A stretch of DNA of 64,000 nucleotides, taken from Rubellicoccus peritrichatus. GTDB lineage: Bacteria; Verrucomicrobiota; Verrucomicrobiia; Opitutales; Cerasicoccaceae. Position numbers and translations under genes: made by a program. Below the pieces are notes generated by a model that searched no databases, had not been told where the DNA came from, and saw only the letters and a program-made list of their open reading frames with translations. Position 1 is the first letter of the stretch, and every line of letters starts with the position of its first letter. Below are positions 23,025 to 32,236 of the stretch, in pieces. Location: NCBI RefSeq assembly GCF_033100135.1, contig NZ_CP136920.1:4583001-4647000 (forward strand). Reading direction: 5' to 3'.

Positions 23025-25230
23025 TTTCACCCTCTCCTTTCCTGAAAACGAATCCATTCTCTAAGGTGAAACTCTTAGACTTATTGACTCTGAGTCTGAC
23101 TGTTTTTTCGGTTTTTCCGAGGACCTCAGCAAGTGCTGAAACCTTCACATTGCCATTGTCATCTCTAGCCATTTCGAAGGCGTTATTAAAGCTCTCGTCA
23201 GCCTCTTTCTTTGAGGCCTTGTTTCTCTCCGACCTGACTCTCTGAAATTTCTCATATGGGTCCTCTTCGCCGTCCGCTTTTGCGTCTTTGAGTAGCCCAT
23301 CAGAGTCAACCACATGAATGGGATACCGAAAGAATATCTCTTTAGCTGGAAAGGTAGCAAACTCCCTAAGAGTTCCCTCAAGTCTCCATCCTGTAGTTAT
23401 ACTGGCTTCAAACTGAGCTTCTAACCTGGAAGATCCTGGTACGTTGATACCCTCTTCGCCAGCCCATTCAAGAAGCCTCTCGGGGACTAATGCATCATCC
23501 TGTGAACACTTCTCCCACCAATCAGACTTGATCTTAGTAAGTTCAGCGTGAAGGGCATCACACTCCCATCTTTGTGAAATTTGTTTCCTGCGTCCCTCAT
23601 CAATCTCCAGCTCAATTAGGTCTACAATAGCATCAGGATCACGTGCAAAGACTCCTGAGCCTGAAGATCTGTCTCGACTAGTCTTCTGCCCCTGAGAGCC
23701 TTTTGAATGATGGTGGCAATAAATAGTAGCAGCCCCAAGCTCTACGCAAATCTTGTCGAACTGGTTGCAGAAATGAGCCATCTCTTCTGCGCTGTTCTCG
23801 TCACCAGTCAGCACCTTATAGATCGGGTCAATTATGACAGCCTTGTAGCCCTTCTTGGCAGACCTGCGAATAAGCTTAGGCGCGAGCTTGTCCATGGAGG
23901 CGGCACTTCCTCTCAGATTCCAAACATCAATATTTCCATTATTCTCAATGTTGAGATGCTGATGAATGTTCCAGAAACGGTGCTTACTGGATCGCTTGTC
24001 TAGCTCAAGGTTCACATAGAGTACTCGTCCCTTAGTGCATTTCCATCCCATCCATTCGAGCCCCTGAGAAATGGCAATTGAGAGCTGCTGTAGAGAAAAT
24101 GACTTACCAGCCTTTGAAGGGCCAGCGAGTAGCATTTTATGCCCCTCTCGCAAGAGTCCCTTTATCAGCTCAGGTGCAAGCCCTGGCTCACCATCAATTG
24201 TAAGTTCTTCAATATCGGGCAACTCATCTCTTAGATCCTCAATCCACTCACGCCAATCAAGCCAAGAAGACTTGCCAATGCCAGTGGCTAACAGAAATTG
24301 TTTTTCACCATTTCGAGCGACCCCTGGCATTCTCGAAAGCCTGGAGGGATTCCGGTTCTGACGATCCATGGCTAAACCGTTCTTCTCGCAAACCTGATAC
24401 AAGTAATCCACTCGTTCACGGTATTCTTCGTAGCTGTCAGCCTCAACCTTTACAACCGCGTGAAGGCTCTTACCACCTGAGTGAACAAGCGTAGCTATTG
24501 GCAATTCAAGCTCCTTCAGGAGTGCATACTGTCGAGGTATGTCTACGACATCAGACTCAACCAAGGCGTAACGGTAGCTTGTGACATTCTGGTCTTTGAC
24601 TCCATTACCATCCAATGGATTAAAACGAATCCAGGCACCAACTTCAGAGTTCGTGTCACCAATGACAGAGCCTATGTCTCCCTTACAATCATTGAGTAAT
24701 TCAATGAGTTGACCTGCTGACCTATCAAAGCATCCCTTCTTAGGAAGGTGCTTTTCTGCATTTTCATTGAACCATGACTCAGTGACATAGCCTACTTGTT
24801 CCTCGGACTGAAACAATGTCTCAAGATACGTGATCAAATCTGAAACAGGATTCCAGTCGTTCGAAGGTTTTTTAATTTCTTCATCTTCAAGCCAATGCTC
24901 ATTGACGACTTTTAAGTCATCGCTACCTCCGATCTCATCGTTCCATCCAATTGAACGCCCTGCCTTCTCAGCACTATATTCTACTTCATTCCAGTAGACA
25001 GGCTGTCTCCTCCCAAAGATTACTGCATCAGACCATTTAGACTCTCCTTCACCTGGATTAATGGAAAGGCTGCCTGCAAGCTTCTCTAAATGGAACAAGT
25101 CAACAGCAGATAACGCACCTGTGGCAGCATAACCACCCGCCAATCTTCCAGTATCCCTTAGGCATGCATGCATGTTCCCCTGGGTCATGCCTTGCTTGAG
25201 TTTTTCTTTCAATAATTCAAATGCGTTCAT
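23014..25230 (-). CDS. Replication protein: primase-like domain plus RepA-type ATPase/helicase
   Basis: 738 residues. About 195-305 resembles an archaeo-eukaryotic/phage primase core (GAWIRFNPLDGNG, ALVESDVVD, LVHSGGKSLHAVVKV, NRNPSRLSRMPG). About 350-600 is a RecA-fold RepA/AAA_25 ATPase with Walker A GPSKAGKS (370-377), Walker B KAVIIDPIYK and IYCHHHSKG. The C terminus (DDNGNVKVSALAEVLGKTEK) looks like a winged helix. It would prime and unwind phage DNA and is likely the initiator; the palindrome cluster overlaps its 3' end. Confidence 0.8.
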   Translation of the reverse strand: MNAFELLKEKLKQGMTQGNMHACLRDTGRLAGGYAATGALSAVDLFHLEKLAGSLSINPGEGESKWSDAVIFGRRQPVYWNEVEYSAEKAGRSIGWNDEIGGSDDLKVVNEHWLEDEEIKKPSNDWNPVSDLITYLETLFQSEEQVGYVTESWFNENAEKHLPKKGCFDRSAGQLIELLNDCKGDIGSVIGDTNSEVGAWIRFNPLDGNGVKDQNVTSYRYALVESDVVDIPRQYALLKELELPIATLVHSGGKSLHAVVKVEADSYEEYRERVDYLYQVCEKNGLAMDRQNRNPSRLSRMPGVARNGEKQFLLATGIGKSSWLDWREWIEDLRDELPDIEELTIDGEPGLAPELIKGLLREGHKMLLAGPSKAGKSFSLQQLSIAISQGLEWMGWKCTKGRVLYVNLELDKRSSKHRFWNIHQHLNIENNGNIDVWNLRGSAASMDKLAPKLIRRSAKKGYKAVIIDPIYKVLTGDENSAEEMAHFCNQFDKICVELGAATIYCHHHSKGSQGQKTSRDRSSGSGVFARDPDAIVDLIELEIDEGRRKQISQRWECDALHAELTKIKSDWWEKCSQDDALVPERLLEWAGEEGINVPGSSRLEAQFEASITTGWRLEGTLREFATFPAKEIFFRYPIHVVDSDGLLKDAKADGEEDPYEKFQRVRSERNKASKKEADESFNNAFEMARDDNGNVKVSALAEVLGKTEKTVRLRVNKSKSFTLENGFVFRKGEGENDH

Positions 25231-25334
25231 AAACTAATAATACTTGATGGCTGCTTAGATGTTAGCTCTCGCAATGAACCCGCCCCGGCACCTCACCGAG
25301 ACGGGCCATTTCACGACACCCATTTGGGTTAATA

Positions 25335-25353
25335 TTGTGACACCTCGTCACAA
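25335..25353. promoter_or_regulatory. Inverted repeat upstream of the replication gene
   Basis: TTGTGAC-ACCTC-GTCACAA, perfect 7-bp arms, lies about 105 bp upstream of the primase-ATPase start in a 190-bp gap. The AT-rich stretch 25361-25383 next to it could be a promoter on the minus strand. A likely operator for an early regulator (for example the Xre protein at 26030). Confidence 0.4.
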
Positions 25354-25420
25354 AGACTTTAGAATATAATATTAGAATTCTCATGGTAATGCTGACTCAT
25401 TCGTTGTTAGTGTCCGTAGA

Positions 25421-25990
25421 TTAGAATTTCTTTCCTCCGTGTTTGTAAGGTCGGCCTTGGTTGTATTCATCCTTCTCTATCATCGCTGGTGCTACATTCA
25501 ACTTGGCTTGCGTCGCATAATTCATAATGCGAATTACGGTATCTCCCAACTCTACTTCGCGGCCTTCTCTCCAAGGTAGCTTGTCATCAGGTGCGCTGCT
25601 TCGAAATGCTTCAAAAGCCTCACAGAGTTCACAAACCATCAGCATGAACTGAGTGCCATGATCGATGTTACCATCCTCTGCAACGAAGCCCTTATCGCAA
25701 TTGGTTTGATGTGTGCGCTTGGCCATGAGTAGCCAAGCCTCAATGAACGGGTGATGAAGATCATATCGTTCCTTGAGGTCATTTGCCAAATCAGGTATTC
25801 GCTCTTGGATCGCCTTCGCATACATTGACAATGCTGCTCGACAAGCACGAACATGACTTACGTCGCCTCCCTTATAGTCAAGACGCAGGACAAAATACTC
25901 AGCATCAGGATCAACAGAACTACCGTCTGCCTTGGTAACTACATACTTTTGATGTAGTCCGTTTGGATTCTCTTCTTTTGTGGGTACCAT
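25421..25990 (-). CDS. MazG-like nucleotide pyrophosphohydrolase
   Basis: 189 residues. The helical core FMLMVCELCEAFEAFR followed by REVELGDTVIRIMNYATQ gives the ExxE...ExxD metal-binding pattern of all-alpha MazG/dUTPase-type NTP pyrophosphatases. Such phage enzymes clean up nucleotide pools or lower ppGpp. An N-terminal extension precedes the core. A 190-bp regulatory gap separates it from the primase downstream. Confidence 0.65.
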   Translation of the reverse strand: MVPTKEENPNGLHQKYVVTKADGSSVDPDAEYFVLRLDYKGGDVSHVRACRAALSMYAKAIQERIPDLANDLKERYDLHHPFIEAWLLMAKRTHQTNCDKGFVAEDGNIDHGTQFMLMVCELCEAFEAFRSSAPDDKLPWREGREVELGDTVIRIMNYATQAKLNVAPAMIEKDEYNQGRPYKHGGKKF

Positions 25991-26029
25991 GATAATATCT
26001 CCAGTTTCGTTGTTATCTCGAAAAGTTCG

Positions 26030-26323
26030 TCATGCGTGATCAGAGCGATATAGCTCAATTGCTCGGAATGCCTGCTCAACAAGTTCAAGTCGATACGCTC
26101 TGTTGCCAGACTCTAAATCCGAAAGATAGGCAGCAGATATGCAGAGCCGCCCCGCAAGTTTGCGAAGTGACAGCGCAGCTTGTTCGCGGTACTCTCGCAT
26201 TAGTTTGCCCGTGTCCTTACAATGCTCCTTCTTGGCAATCTCCCATTGATGCTGAAGTCTTAGACACTCTTGCTCGCCATCCTGAACGCGCTTTAGTATG
26301 TTCGCTTTAATAAGCTTACTCAT
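26030..26323 (-). CDS. Xre-family HTH regulator
   Basis: 97 residues. A leading charged helix (about 1-40) is followed by a Cro/C1-type HTH, REYREQAALSLRKLAGRLCI then SAAYLSDLESGNRAY, with the 'SxxYLSxxExG' recognition pattern. It is on the early strand, so it may act as a Cro-like or middle-gene regulator. The 7-bp-arm repeat at 25335 is one candidate target. Confidence 0.72.
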   Translation of the reverse strand: MSKLIKANILKRVQDGEQECLRLQHQWEIAKKEHCKDTGKLMREYREQAALSLRKLAGRLCISAAYLSDLESGNRAYRLELVEQAFRAIELYRSDHA

Positions 26324-26359
26324 GATGCTATCACTCTCCTTTCTTTAATTGGTTTCAGG

Positions 26360-26647
26360 CTAGAAGCCCTCAAACTCTGGAAGTTTCTCGAATTGGTCCT
26401 CAGTGAGCTTGATGGTCGTGACGATGCCTCCTTCATACTCTGGATCTGTGAGAAATTCCGTAAAGGCTCCGACACTATCGATAACAAAAGTCCCATTTAG
26501 GTCGAAGCGGTCATACTCCTTAAGCTCAAAGTTCTCGCACATTGGAGAATGGTCCGAAGGCGGATACTCTCCACCATTTGTCTCATGCCAATCGCGACAA
26601 TAATTCTCACAGCATGGGTAAAAGTGCACATCAAAATCTTCGTCCAT
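26360..26647 (-). CDS. Small acidic phage protein with Cys/His cluster
   Basis: 95 residues. N-terminal Cys/His set (HFYPCCENYCRDWH, then PMCENF) may bind zinc. The remainder is acidic (LTEDQFEKLPEFEGF). No family recognised. It is one of a run of small early genes between the regulators and the replication genes; such genes often target host functions. Confidence 0.45.
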   Translation of the reverse strand: MDEDFDVHFYPCCENYCRDWHETNGGEYPPSDHSPMCENFELKEYDRFDLNGTFVIDSVGAFTEFLTDPEYEGGIVTTIKLTEDQFEKLPEFEGF

Positions 26648-26685
26648 ATTACATTCCTCGTTTGTTGGTTATATTTCTCGTGTCG

Positions 26686-26925
26686 TCATCGTGTTATCGG
26701 CGGGAGGGACTCACACCACGCTCTGTCAAAATCCAGATATGCGTCTTCAGGTGATTTACCAAAACCTGCGACTCCATCCTGTAAGTTTTCTCCAAACAAA
26801 GCACACCATCTATCCCCGTCTATCGAAAGGGATGGGTGATAGCGTGTGCTGGGTCGTTCGTCATGTGCTCGTTTGTCACAAGCGTGAGCATATCGCTCGT
26901 TCAATATCAACTGTTCGTCTACCAT
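26686..26925 (-). CDS. Small conserved-type phage protein
   Basis: 79 residues. The core PSLSIDGDRWCALFGENLQD followed by GVAGFGKSPEDAYLDFDRAW resembles a widespread small phage family of unknown function with the 'GVAGFGdSPedA..dF..aW' end. A single alpha/beta domain, cytoplasmic. Function unknown. Confidence 0.55.
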   Translation of the reverse strand: MVDEQLILNERYAHACDKRAHDERPSTRYHPSLSIDGDRWCALFGENLQDGVAGFGKSPEDAYLDFDRAWCESLPPITR

Positions 26926-26955
26926 AGTATTTGATGTTAGTGCTGTTATTCGGCT

Positions 26956-27159
26956 TCAGCTCAGTGGAAAAAATTGCTTCTCGCCAAGCTTCACAAAAAA
27001 ATTCAGATCGGATTTGCGGTATCGGTTTCCATCCCCCAGACAGCTATATTCCTCCCTTGGTTCTATCTTTGTGATACGGAAGAAGAAGGGCTTACCGTCA
27101 ACGCAGCCCTGATATTTGTAGTATTTACTACTCTTTTTAATTTTTGCGTAGAGTTCCAT
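26956..27159 (-). CDS. Small basic phage protein of unknown function
   Basis: 67 residues, Lys/Tyr-rich (MELYAKIKKSSKYYKYQGCV), beta-rich appearance, no known domain. It lies in a string of small genes on the same strand, 20 bp from the 54-residue gene upstream. Confidence 0.4.
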   Translation of the reverse strand: MELYAKIKKSSKYYKYQGCVDGKPFFFRITKIEPREEYSCLGDGNRYRKSDLNFFVKLGEKQFFPLS

Positions 27160-27178
27160 AACTGTTGATTTTTAGTGG

Positions 27179-27343
27179 TTATTTAGATTCCTTCGTCATC
27201 GCGTTATCAGCGGCTTCAGCCTGCACCCTCTGGATGCAGGCATCCAACGTTGCGATGCCTCCGTAATCTATGCCCATCTTCTCAAGTTTCTGGCGAGCAT
27301 CAGATGACGCCCATTCAATTACTTGGCGTTGTGTATCGCCCAT
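27179..27343 (-). CDS. Small helical protein (54 aa)
   Basis: Reads MGDTQRQVIEWASSDARQKL ... QRVQAEAADNAMTKESK. Mostly helix, no membrane segment. Well-formed start and stop and spacing between neighbouring early genes support a real gene. Function unknown. Confidence 0.45.
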   Translation of the reverse strand: MGDTQRQVIEWASSDARQKLEKMGIDYGGIATLDACIQRVQAEAADNAMTKESK

Positions 27344-27457
27344 GCGTCACCCTCATCAGAGCTGTGCTGCAATTGATAACACATACAAGCGAGCAGCTTT
27401 CTTGATTATTGTCTTCTTCATGACATTCAAAATTTAGTGGTTATCGATCGTCGTTCG

Positions 27458-29076
27458 TCATTGGTTGATCATATGCGGATTAAATTCACATGGCGTAATC
27501 CCTGGTGGTACTCTCCAACGATTAGCAGCGACTCTATCAATTAGCTTCTTAGCATCATCAAATGCCCATGTACCAACATGTTTAAATCCATAGCGCTCAA
27601 GGCATCTTATTTGCTTGGGTGTTGTGAGGCCTTCAGCTCTTCTCTTGTCCAGTCGATCAAGTATTTTTTTAGCCTTACCAGCATTCTCAATTTCGTCCGG
27701 CATGATACCTAGACGCTCTAAGCTGCTCCTCTGTGCAGCTGAGGGCGGTGCCATTTCCCATCCAAAGGCGGGAACATAATTAGCGAGGTCCTCAGACTCA
27801 ATTGACATTTCAAATTGAAGTGGATCAACCAGCTTGCGCTTTCTATTGCGCATTTCAGCAAGCCTTTTTGCGAGTGCTTCCTCACGATCTGAGACACAAT
27901 CAGCTTCAGCCTTTTCAATTGCCTTCCTCCAGGTCAAACAGCAGCCTCCCCGCCGCGCCCTCTAGGTTCTTGTTGCCCTTCCTTGCAACCTCTTCCGCAT
28001 CAGCAATTAAATAGGCTGGCCTGCAAAGCTCATGTTTCTCACTATGCAAAGGAAATCTAAAAGCAAAAGGTGATCCTGTCTTCTAGAATGCGTGTTCCTC
28101 GTCCTACTATCTGACAGTAAAGACTCCTTACTTGAGTTGGACGCAAACAGACAATGCAATCAACAGAGGGACAATCCCAGCCTTCTCCGTAAGTAACATT
28201 GAGTTACAATAAGAGTTCCGTACTTACCATGTTCAAAATCTTGAAGAACCTCATCGCGATCTTTGCCTTGATCCATTGACTTCAGCAGCTCTAAATCCGC
28301 GTGTCTCAAGCAAAGGAATCTCATCTTCTGGGACGTTGCTAACAGTGGCAGAAACACAACAGTCTTACGCCCCTTGCAATGCTCATACCATTTCTCATCA
28401 GCAATTTGCTCAAGGACTGGATCAAGGGCGCTACTTACTTCGGATAATTTAAAATCGCCCGATTGCATTGGAAACTCCAGTAAGATCAAGCTTCAGCGGA
28501 ATGGTTAGAGCCTTTATAGGGGCCAAGTAGCCCTCTTTGATAGCTTTAGGTAGAGTGTAGTCAAAGGCCAGCGAATCAAAGAACCTGGCCAAGATTCCTC
28601 ATATCTCCCCTGTCTGGAGTAGCTGTCACACCAAGCACCTTTTGCATTGGAAAATGGTCAAAACTCCGCTGATAGGCTATCTGCCAAGAACGTGATGTGC
28701 CTCATCAACTATAATCACCTGATAATGATCACTACGAACCGTCTAGGCGCTTCTGTCCATAAGCGTTTGCACGCTCCCGACAGTAACACGGTAAAAGCTA
28801 TCCTCGGCTGAGTCTTCAGCTTTCTCAACTGCACATTCAAGACCAGTCGCTTTTGCGCATTTTTGCTCAGCAAGCCTTGGCTAAGTAGCTCCACCTCTGT
28901 GTGCAAGAATCTAGGCATCTGTCACCTTGCGAACTTGGTCCTCGATGAGCTTGCAAAAGACTATTGGTCTTCCCGCATCCAGTGGGCAGAACAAGAAGGG
29001 TCCTTTTGACCCCCTTGCTCCACTCCTCTCGGATGGCCGTGTTTAGCTTCTGGACTGGTATGTCGTAATTCCACAA
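27458..29076 (-). pseudogene. DEAD/DEAH-box (SF2) helicase broken by many frameshifts
   Basis: Conserved helicase pieces appear in order but in different frames. Near 29000 there is Walker A (LLVLPTGCGKT), followed by motif II (IIVDEAHHVL, near 28700), GVTATPDRGDMRN (near 28610), EVSSALDPVLEQIADE and KTVVFLPLLATSQKM (28330-28440), then a normal C-terminal portion of 159 residues open at 27458-27937 (LTTPKQIRCLERYGFKHVGT). Joining them needs roughly ten single-base indels. Amino acids between breaks are well preserved, so the breaks are very recent or are sequence errors. The start probably was ATGTGG overlapping the upstream TGA, now TGATTGTGG. Intact, this would be a ~540-aa phage helicase. 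Confidence 0.8.
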
Positions 29077-29530
29077 TCAGAACTTTCCGGGAGTGTAACC
29101 TTGCTCGGCAGGCTCAAGGAACTTATCAACCTTGTTGATAAATCTCTCCTCACTAGTTCCCTTCTTAATGTATTTTTCTTGGGCTATTTAAGGCGACCTT
29201 TGACCCGATAACCTTGTCCCAATTCATGCGAAGCTTCTCACCTTTCTTACGCTGACCAATTGATGTAAAGAACTGACAAATTAGCCATTCTAGCTTTGGG
29301 TGAAGCAACAGGTCTTGTGTTAAATAAGCGCGTTGCCATGCTCACCCCATCACCTCAAGGCTCAGGACAGCCTTATTGCATGCGCCCAATTTTTCAGAGC
29401 CAGGAAATCTACCGCGCTCAAACTTTGTAAACAGTGAATGGATATGCTCCATCAGGCAGGAGAACAAAATCATTCCCCTCGTTTCGATTTCAGCATCCCA
29501 TGCTAGTTCACTTCCGTTGTTATCACTCAT
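29077..29530 (-). pseudogene. DUF669-like phage protein, frameshifted
   Basis: From MSDNNGSELAWDAEIETRG the frame is lost and regained: FERGRFPGSEKLGACNKAVL lies in frame 1, QDLLLHPKLEWLICQFFTSI and GQRKKGEKLRMNWDKVIGSK follow, and the C terminus KVDKFLEPAEQGYTPGKF ends at the TGA 29077-29079. The order matches DUF669 proteins, which in phages sit next to a RecA-like ATPase and a helicase, as here. At least four indels or stops are needed to explain the reading. Probably involved in single-strand DNA handling; not established. Confidence 0.7.
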
Positions 29531-29559
29531 CGTATTATACTTTCTTAATAGGTTAATTG

Positions 29560-30609
29560 TTAGGCGACTGAATCAAGTTCCAGTTCTTTGATAATCTCCA
29601 ATACCTTTGGCCAGCAGCTATTAGGACGCCGTCTACAAAATCATCAGCATAACGGTCAATCGGTGTTTGCCTCAGGATAGTAACCCTTGCTTGCAACGGC
29701 TTTTTGAATCTGCTTTGCCGAGATGCTATCCTTCTTGCATTACTCAAATAGCTTAGTCGGGAATCCTCCAGGGTTATCAAATGGGATTGATGTTCCCGTG
29801 GGCTGAGGCTCGGTAACTTTAGGATCGTTAATAGCTTCACGTTCCATTTTCAGTTCTTCGCTAGACGACTCTGTGAACTCTGCTAGTTCATCATCACCCT
29901 GAAAGATATGCTCAATATTGGGAGAATTCAAAATCTAGCTCATCGGCTAGACCATGGCGATTCTTCGCATCCCAGCACGGATGATGAGAAGTGCGCATAA
30001 CACGACGACCGCCCTGGGCCTTCTTGCTTTTGGTTTTATCATCTTCAATTACAAAAGTTTTGTAATTTGCAAATAGAACCATATCAGCCCACTCCTTTAC
30101 TAGGGGAGAGCATTCTTAGTAAGCTTTAGCTCCCATCTGTCGTAAGCACCAATCTCATCAGGCTGCTCAAACTTGCGCATATGAGCATGGGCAAGCAAAA
30201 CAACATTGATCCCCTTCTCCCGCACATCATTCAGCAAATTTAAAAGCTTACCAAATTCCTCTGCCAAGTGAGTATACCCCTTGCCGTATCCAAAATCTTC
30301 AATACTGCTCTTGCCAGCGACAGCACATACATATTCTATGCATTGCCTCTCTGCCCAATCAATCGTATCGATGATCAAGGTTTTAAACTCAGACTTTGCA
30401 ACTTCCTCAACTTGAGATAGAATCATTGTCCAGCTTGCGGGTTTCTTTGTGCGAGCTACATCAAGGTGATCTGTTGAGTCTTCTGTGTCGATGAAGACGG
30501 GATTTGGAAACTTGCTTCCAAATGTACTCTTTCCAATCCCCTCAGGACCATACACAACTATTCGCTGCGCCTTGTTCTGTTTTCCTTTTATAATTTCCAT
30601 ATTATACAA
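29560..30609 (-). pseudogene. RecA-fold phage ATPase (Sak4/AAA_24-like), frameshifted
   Basis: The first 169 residues are open (30100-30609): Walker A VYGPEGIGKSTFGSKF, a Walker-B-like TLIIDTIDWAE and VVLLAHAHMRKFEQPDE. A missing C in a C run near 30105 closes the frame. Reading continues in a second frame with VKEWADMVLFANYKTFVIED and VMRTSHHPCWDAKNRHGLAD. Further shifts near 29928 and 29665 and a TAA near 29750 interrupt the rest, which ends IIKELELDSVA at 29560. Such ATPases assist phage single-strand annealing recombination. It adjoins the DUF669 and helicase pseudogenes. Confidence 0.75.
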
Positions 30610-30853
30610 TATCCGTGTTTACTAATTTATTGATAAGCTCTTGCTTGATGGTATCCACAAAGCTCTTAGGTGGCTGACTTATGACATCAGCAGACTGCTT
30701 GAATTCCTCTATCATTGAAATCGCTTCATCATAAGTAAGATCACGATTGTCCAAGTATTCCTTGACTGCACCTGCCTTAACTCGCCATGAGTCCACAGCA
30801 ATTTCCTTGGCCGTTTGATCAATTCTTTTTGATAGCTGTTGTAATGTTGTCAT
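30602..30853 (-). CDS. Small helical phage protein
   Basis: 83 residues, almost all helix (MTTLQQLSKRIDQTAKEIAV, YDEAISMIEEFKQSADVISQ). It overlaps the ATPase start downstream by 8 bp and the 59-aa gene upstream by ATGA, so it is in the recombination operon. Function unknown. Confidence 0.5.
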   Translation of the reverse strand: MTTLQQLSKRIDQTAKEIAVDSWRVKAGAVKEYLDNRDLTYDEAISMIEEFKQSADVISQPPKSFVDTIKQELINKLVNTDIV

Positions 30854-31029
30854 AGTGATGTGAATTTCCGCTTTGTAATTTCGTTAAGCCTTTGATCACC
30901 TCTAAGGCGCTTCTTGATAAGCTTCTCAACTGTAGTTCCAGCGCCCCTAACGGGTAGCCCTCTGTTGTCCCAATAGGTGCCAATGTGCTCCCCGTATTTG
31001 TCCTGATAAGTGTAGCGATAGCATGGCAT
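30850..31029 (-). CDS. Small basic phage protein (59 aa)
   Basis: Reads MPCYRYTYQDKYGEHIGTYW then TTVEKLIKKRLRGDQRLNEI. Strongly basic C terminus suggests nucleic acid contact. Its stop overlaps the next start (ATGA) and it begins 2 bp after the AAA+ gene. No family recognised. Confidence 0.5.
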   Translation of the reverse strand: MPCYRYTYQDKYGEHIGTYWDNRGLPVRGAGTTVEKLIKKRLRGDQRLNEITKRKFTSL

Positions 31030-31031
31030 TG

Positions 31032-31667
31032 TTAGAACCCATCACAGAGGCTTTGAAGATCGTGCAATGCAGCACGCATGTTACCATTGCAGCCTTCGGC
31101 AATCTTTCTCACTTCGGAAGGATCAAGCCTTGGCCAATGACGCATTGCGAATTCGTGAATCTCTTCGGATGTCAGACTCTTAACTTCCAATGGTGTGAAT
31201 CTGGTTTGAAACCTGTCAGAGAAATTCTCCGTATGGTTGTTGCTAGTTCCAATAATCGCTACGCACTCGGGAAGCTTGTCTATGACATCAAGCATGAGAT
31301 CTTGAGCCCTTGCTGGTACGGTGTCTATCTCCTCAATGACGAGCACACGCCAACCAGAATAAAGAGACCCAATTCTAAAGTCTCGTTGCCATTGGCGAAC
31401 CAAATCCACGTCAACATTGATCCCAGAATATGAGAGTATGTTCTCTCTGTGCTCAGCTATTGTATTGGCAGCAATTTCAGCTAAGGCTGACTTTCCACAA
31501 CCAGGATCACCAATGAGAAGCACGGTCCATTTTCCAAACTTGCTAAGACTGAGCTTCTTAGCCTTCTTGACGAGAGGTTCAGCTAATTCTCTGGCATCTC
31601 CGCATAGGTCCTCAACTCTAATGTTCGGATTGTTGATCAAGTCTGATGGTTCTATTTGAGCAATCAT
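31032..31667 (-). CDS. Clamp-loader/RFC-like AAA+ ATPase
   Basis: 211 residues, a single AAA+ module: Walker A GDPGCGKS (53-60), Walker B VLVIEEIDTVPAR (108-120), sensor-1 AIIGTSNNHTENF (138-149) and an RFQTRF motif (154-159) like the arginine-bearing SRC box of replication factor C small subunits and DnaX. It ends with a small helical lid (GCNGNMRAALHDLQSLC). It may load a host sliding clamp or remodel a replication complex; a stand-alone RFC-like protein in a phage early operon is uncommon. Confidence 0.68.
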   Translation of the reverse strand: MIAQIEPSDLINNPNIRVEDLCGDARELAEPLVKKAKKLSLSKFGKWTVLLIGDPGCGKSALAEIAANTIAEHRENILSYSGINVDVDLVRQWQRDFRIGSLYSGWRVLVIEEIDTVPARAQDLMLDVIDKLPECVAIIGTSNNHTENFSDRFQTRFTPLEVKSLTSEEIHEFAMRHWPRLDPSEVRKIAEGCNGNMRAALHDLQSLCDGF

Positions 31668-31888
31668 TTTGACCCCCTTCTTGTTGACCTTCTTGGCTTG
31701 TTGTCGCTCTTTAGTTTCAAGTCTGGAAGTAACTCGACGACTTGGTTGTGATCATTATCAAGCCATGTTGAGGTATTAATACGAAACAGTTCCCCCGACG
31801 GTGAAATCTCTTGGATAATCCCCTCGATGATCTTCTTGCCGCTACGAAAAATCCCGCGCTTCCCAATATGTTTAATTGTGATATTCAT
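31664..31888 (-). CDS. Small basic phage protein, SH3-like beta fold possible
   Basis: 74 residues, beta-rich N terminus (ITIKHIGKRGIFRSGKKIIE, GELFRINTSTWLDND) and a basic tail (NKPRRSTRRGSK). It overlaps the AAA+ gene start by 4 bp. Possibly a nucleic acid or partner-binding adaptor for that ATPase; unproven. Confidence 0.5.
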   Translation of the reverse strand: MNITIKHIGKRGIFRSGKKIIEGIIQEISPSGELFRINTSTWLDNDHNQVVELLPDLKLKSDNKPRRSTRRGSK

Positions 31889-31914
31889 AGTTTCCTGTTT
31901 ACTTTTAAAGTTAC

Positions 31915-32037
31915 CCTGTCTCTAGCTGCCTGTAATACGTTTCCAGCCTGCGTCTGGCGCTAACCTAGCCCGCCATCGTTGCGATTGTTTCCGTTGCAGT
32001 CATACGTCTGAGGAGCGACCTCACGACTAGAGACAGG
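31915..32037 (-). ncRNA. Candidate structured RNA closed by an 11-bp stem
   Basis: Perfect complementary arms CCTGTCTCTAG and CTAGAGACAGG (31915-31925 and 32027-32037) enclose ~100 nt containing further hairpins. On the minus strand there is TGAGG-TCGCT-CCTCA next to the 5' arm, and GGCGG-GCTA-GGT-TAGC-GCC further in. This is the organisation of a compact regulatory RNA. It lies in a 432-bp stretch without a convincing gene, upstream of the AAA+ operon. A phage antisense or immunity RNA of the c4/CI type is one possibility; no family assignment is made. Confidence 0.45.
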
Positions 32038-32207
32038 TTTGTGTGTGGACCACGTTTGAAAAGGTGGAGAGGGCCGGACGCTACTTCGGCACAGCCTGTG
32101 CGACTGTTTTGTGACACCACATCGATTGGTTACGTGCTCGGCGTGTCTCGTCTGGCTCTTTAATAGGCCAGCACTGGCTTCCACGCCGCCTCTCCATAAA
32201 GTCACGA

Positions 32208-32236
32208 CAGCGGGGGCAACAAACCCTCCCCCGCTG
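32208..32236. terminator. GC-rich hairpin in the 31889-32320 gene-poor region
   Basis: CAGCGGGGG and CCCCCGCTG form a perfect 9-bp stem around an 11-nt loop, followed on the plus strand by CCTTTT. The gap 31889-32320 also holds the 123-nt stem-closed element and GCACA-GCC-TGTGC near 32090. A 118-residue open frame crosses the whole gap on the minus strand but has no gene-like features. Confidence 0.45.

Noticed and set aside
27356-27421. 21-residue frame (MKKTIIKKAARLYVLSIAAQ...) on the minus strand
   Set aside because: It has a plausible start but is too short to support without expression data; it could be a leader peptide.
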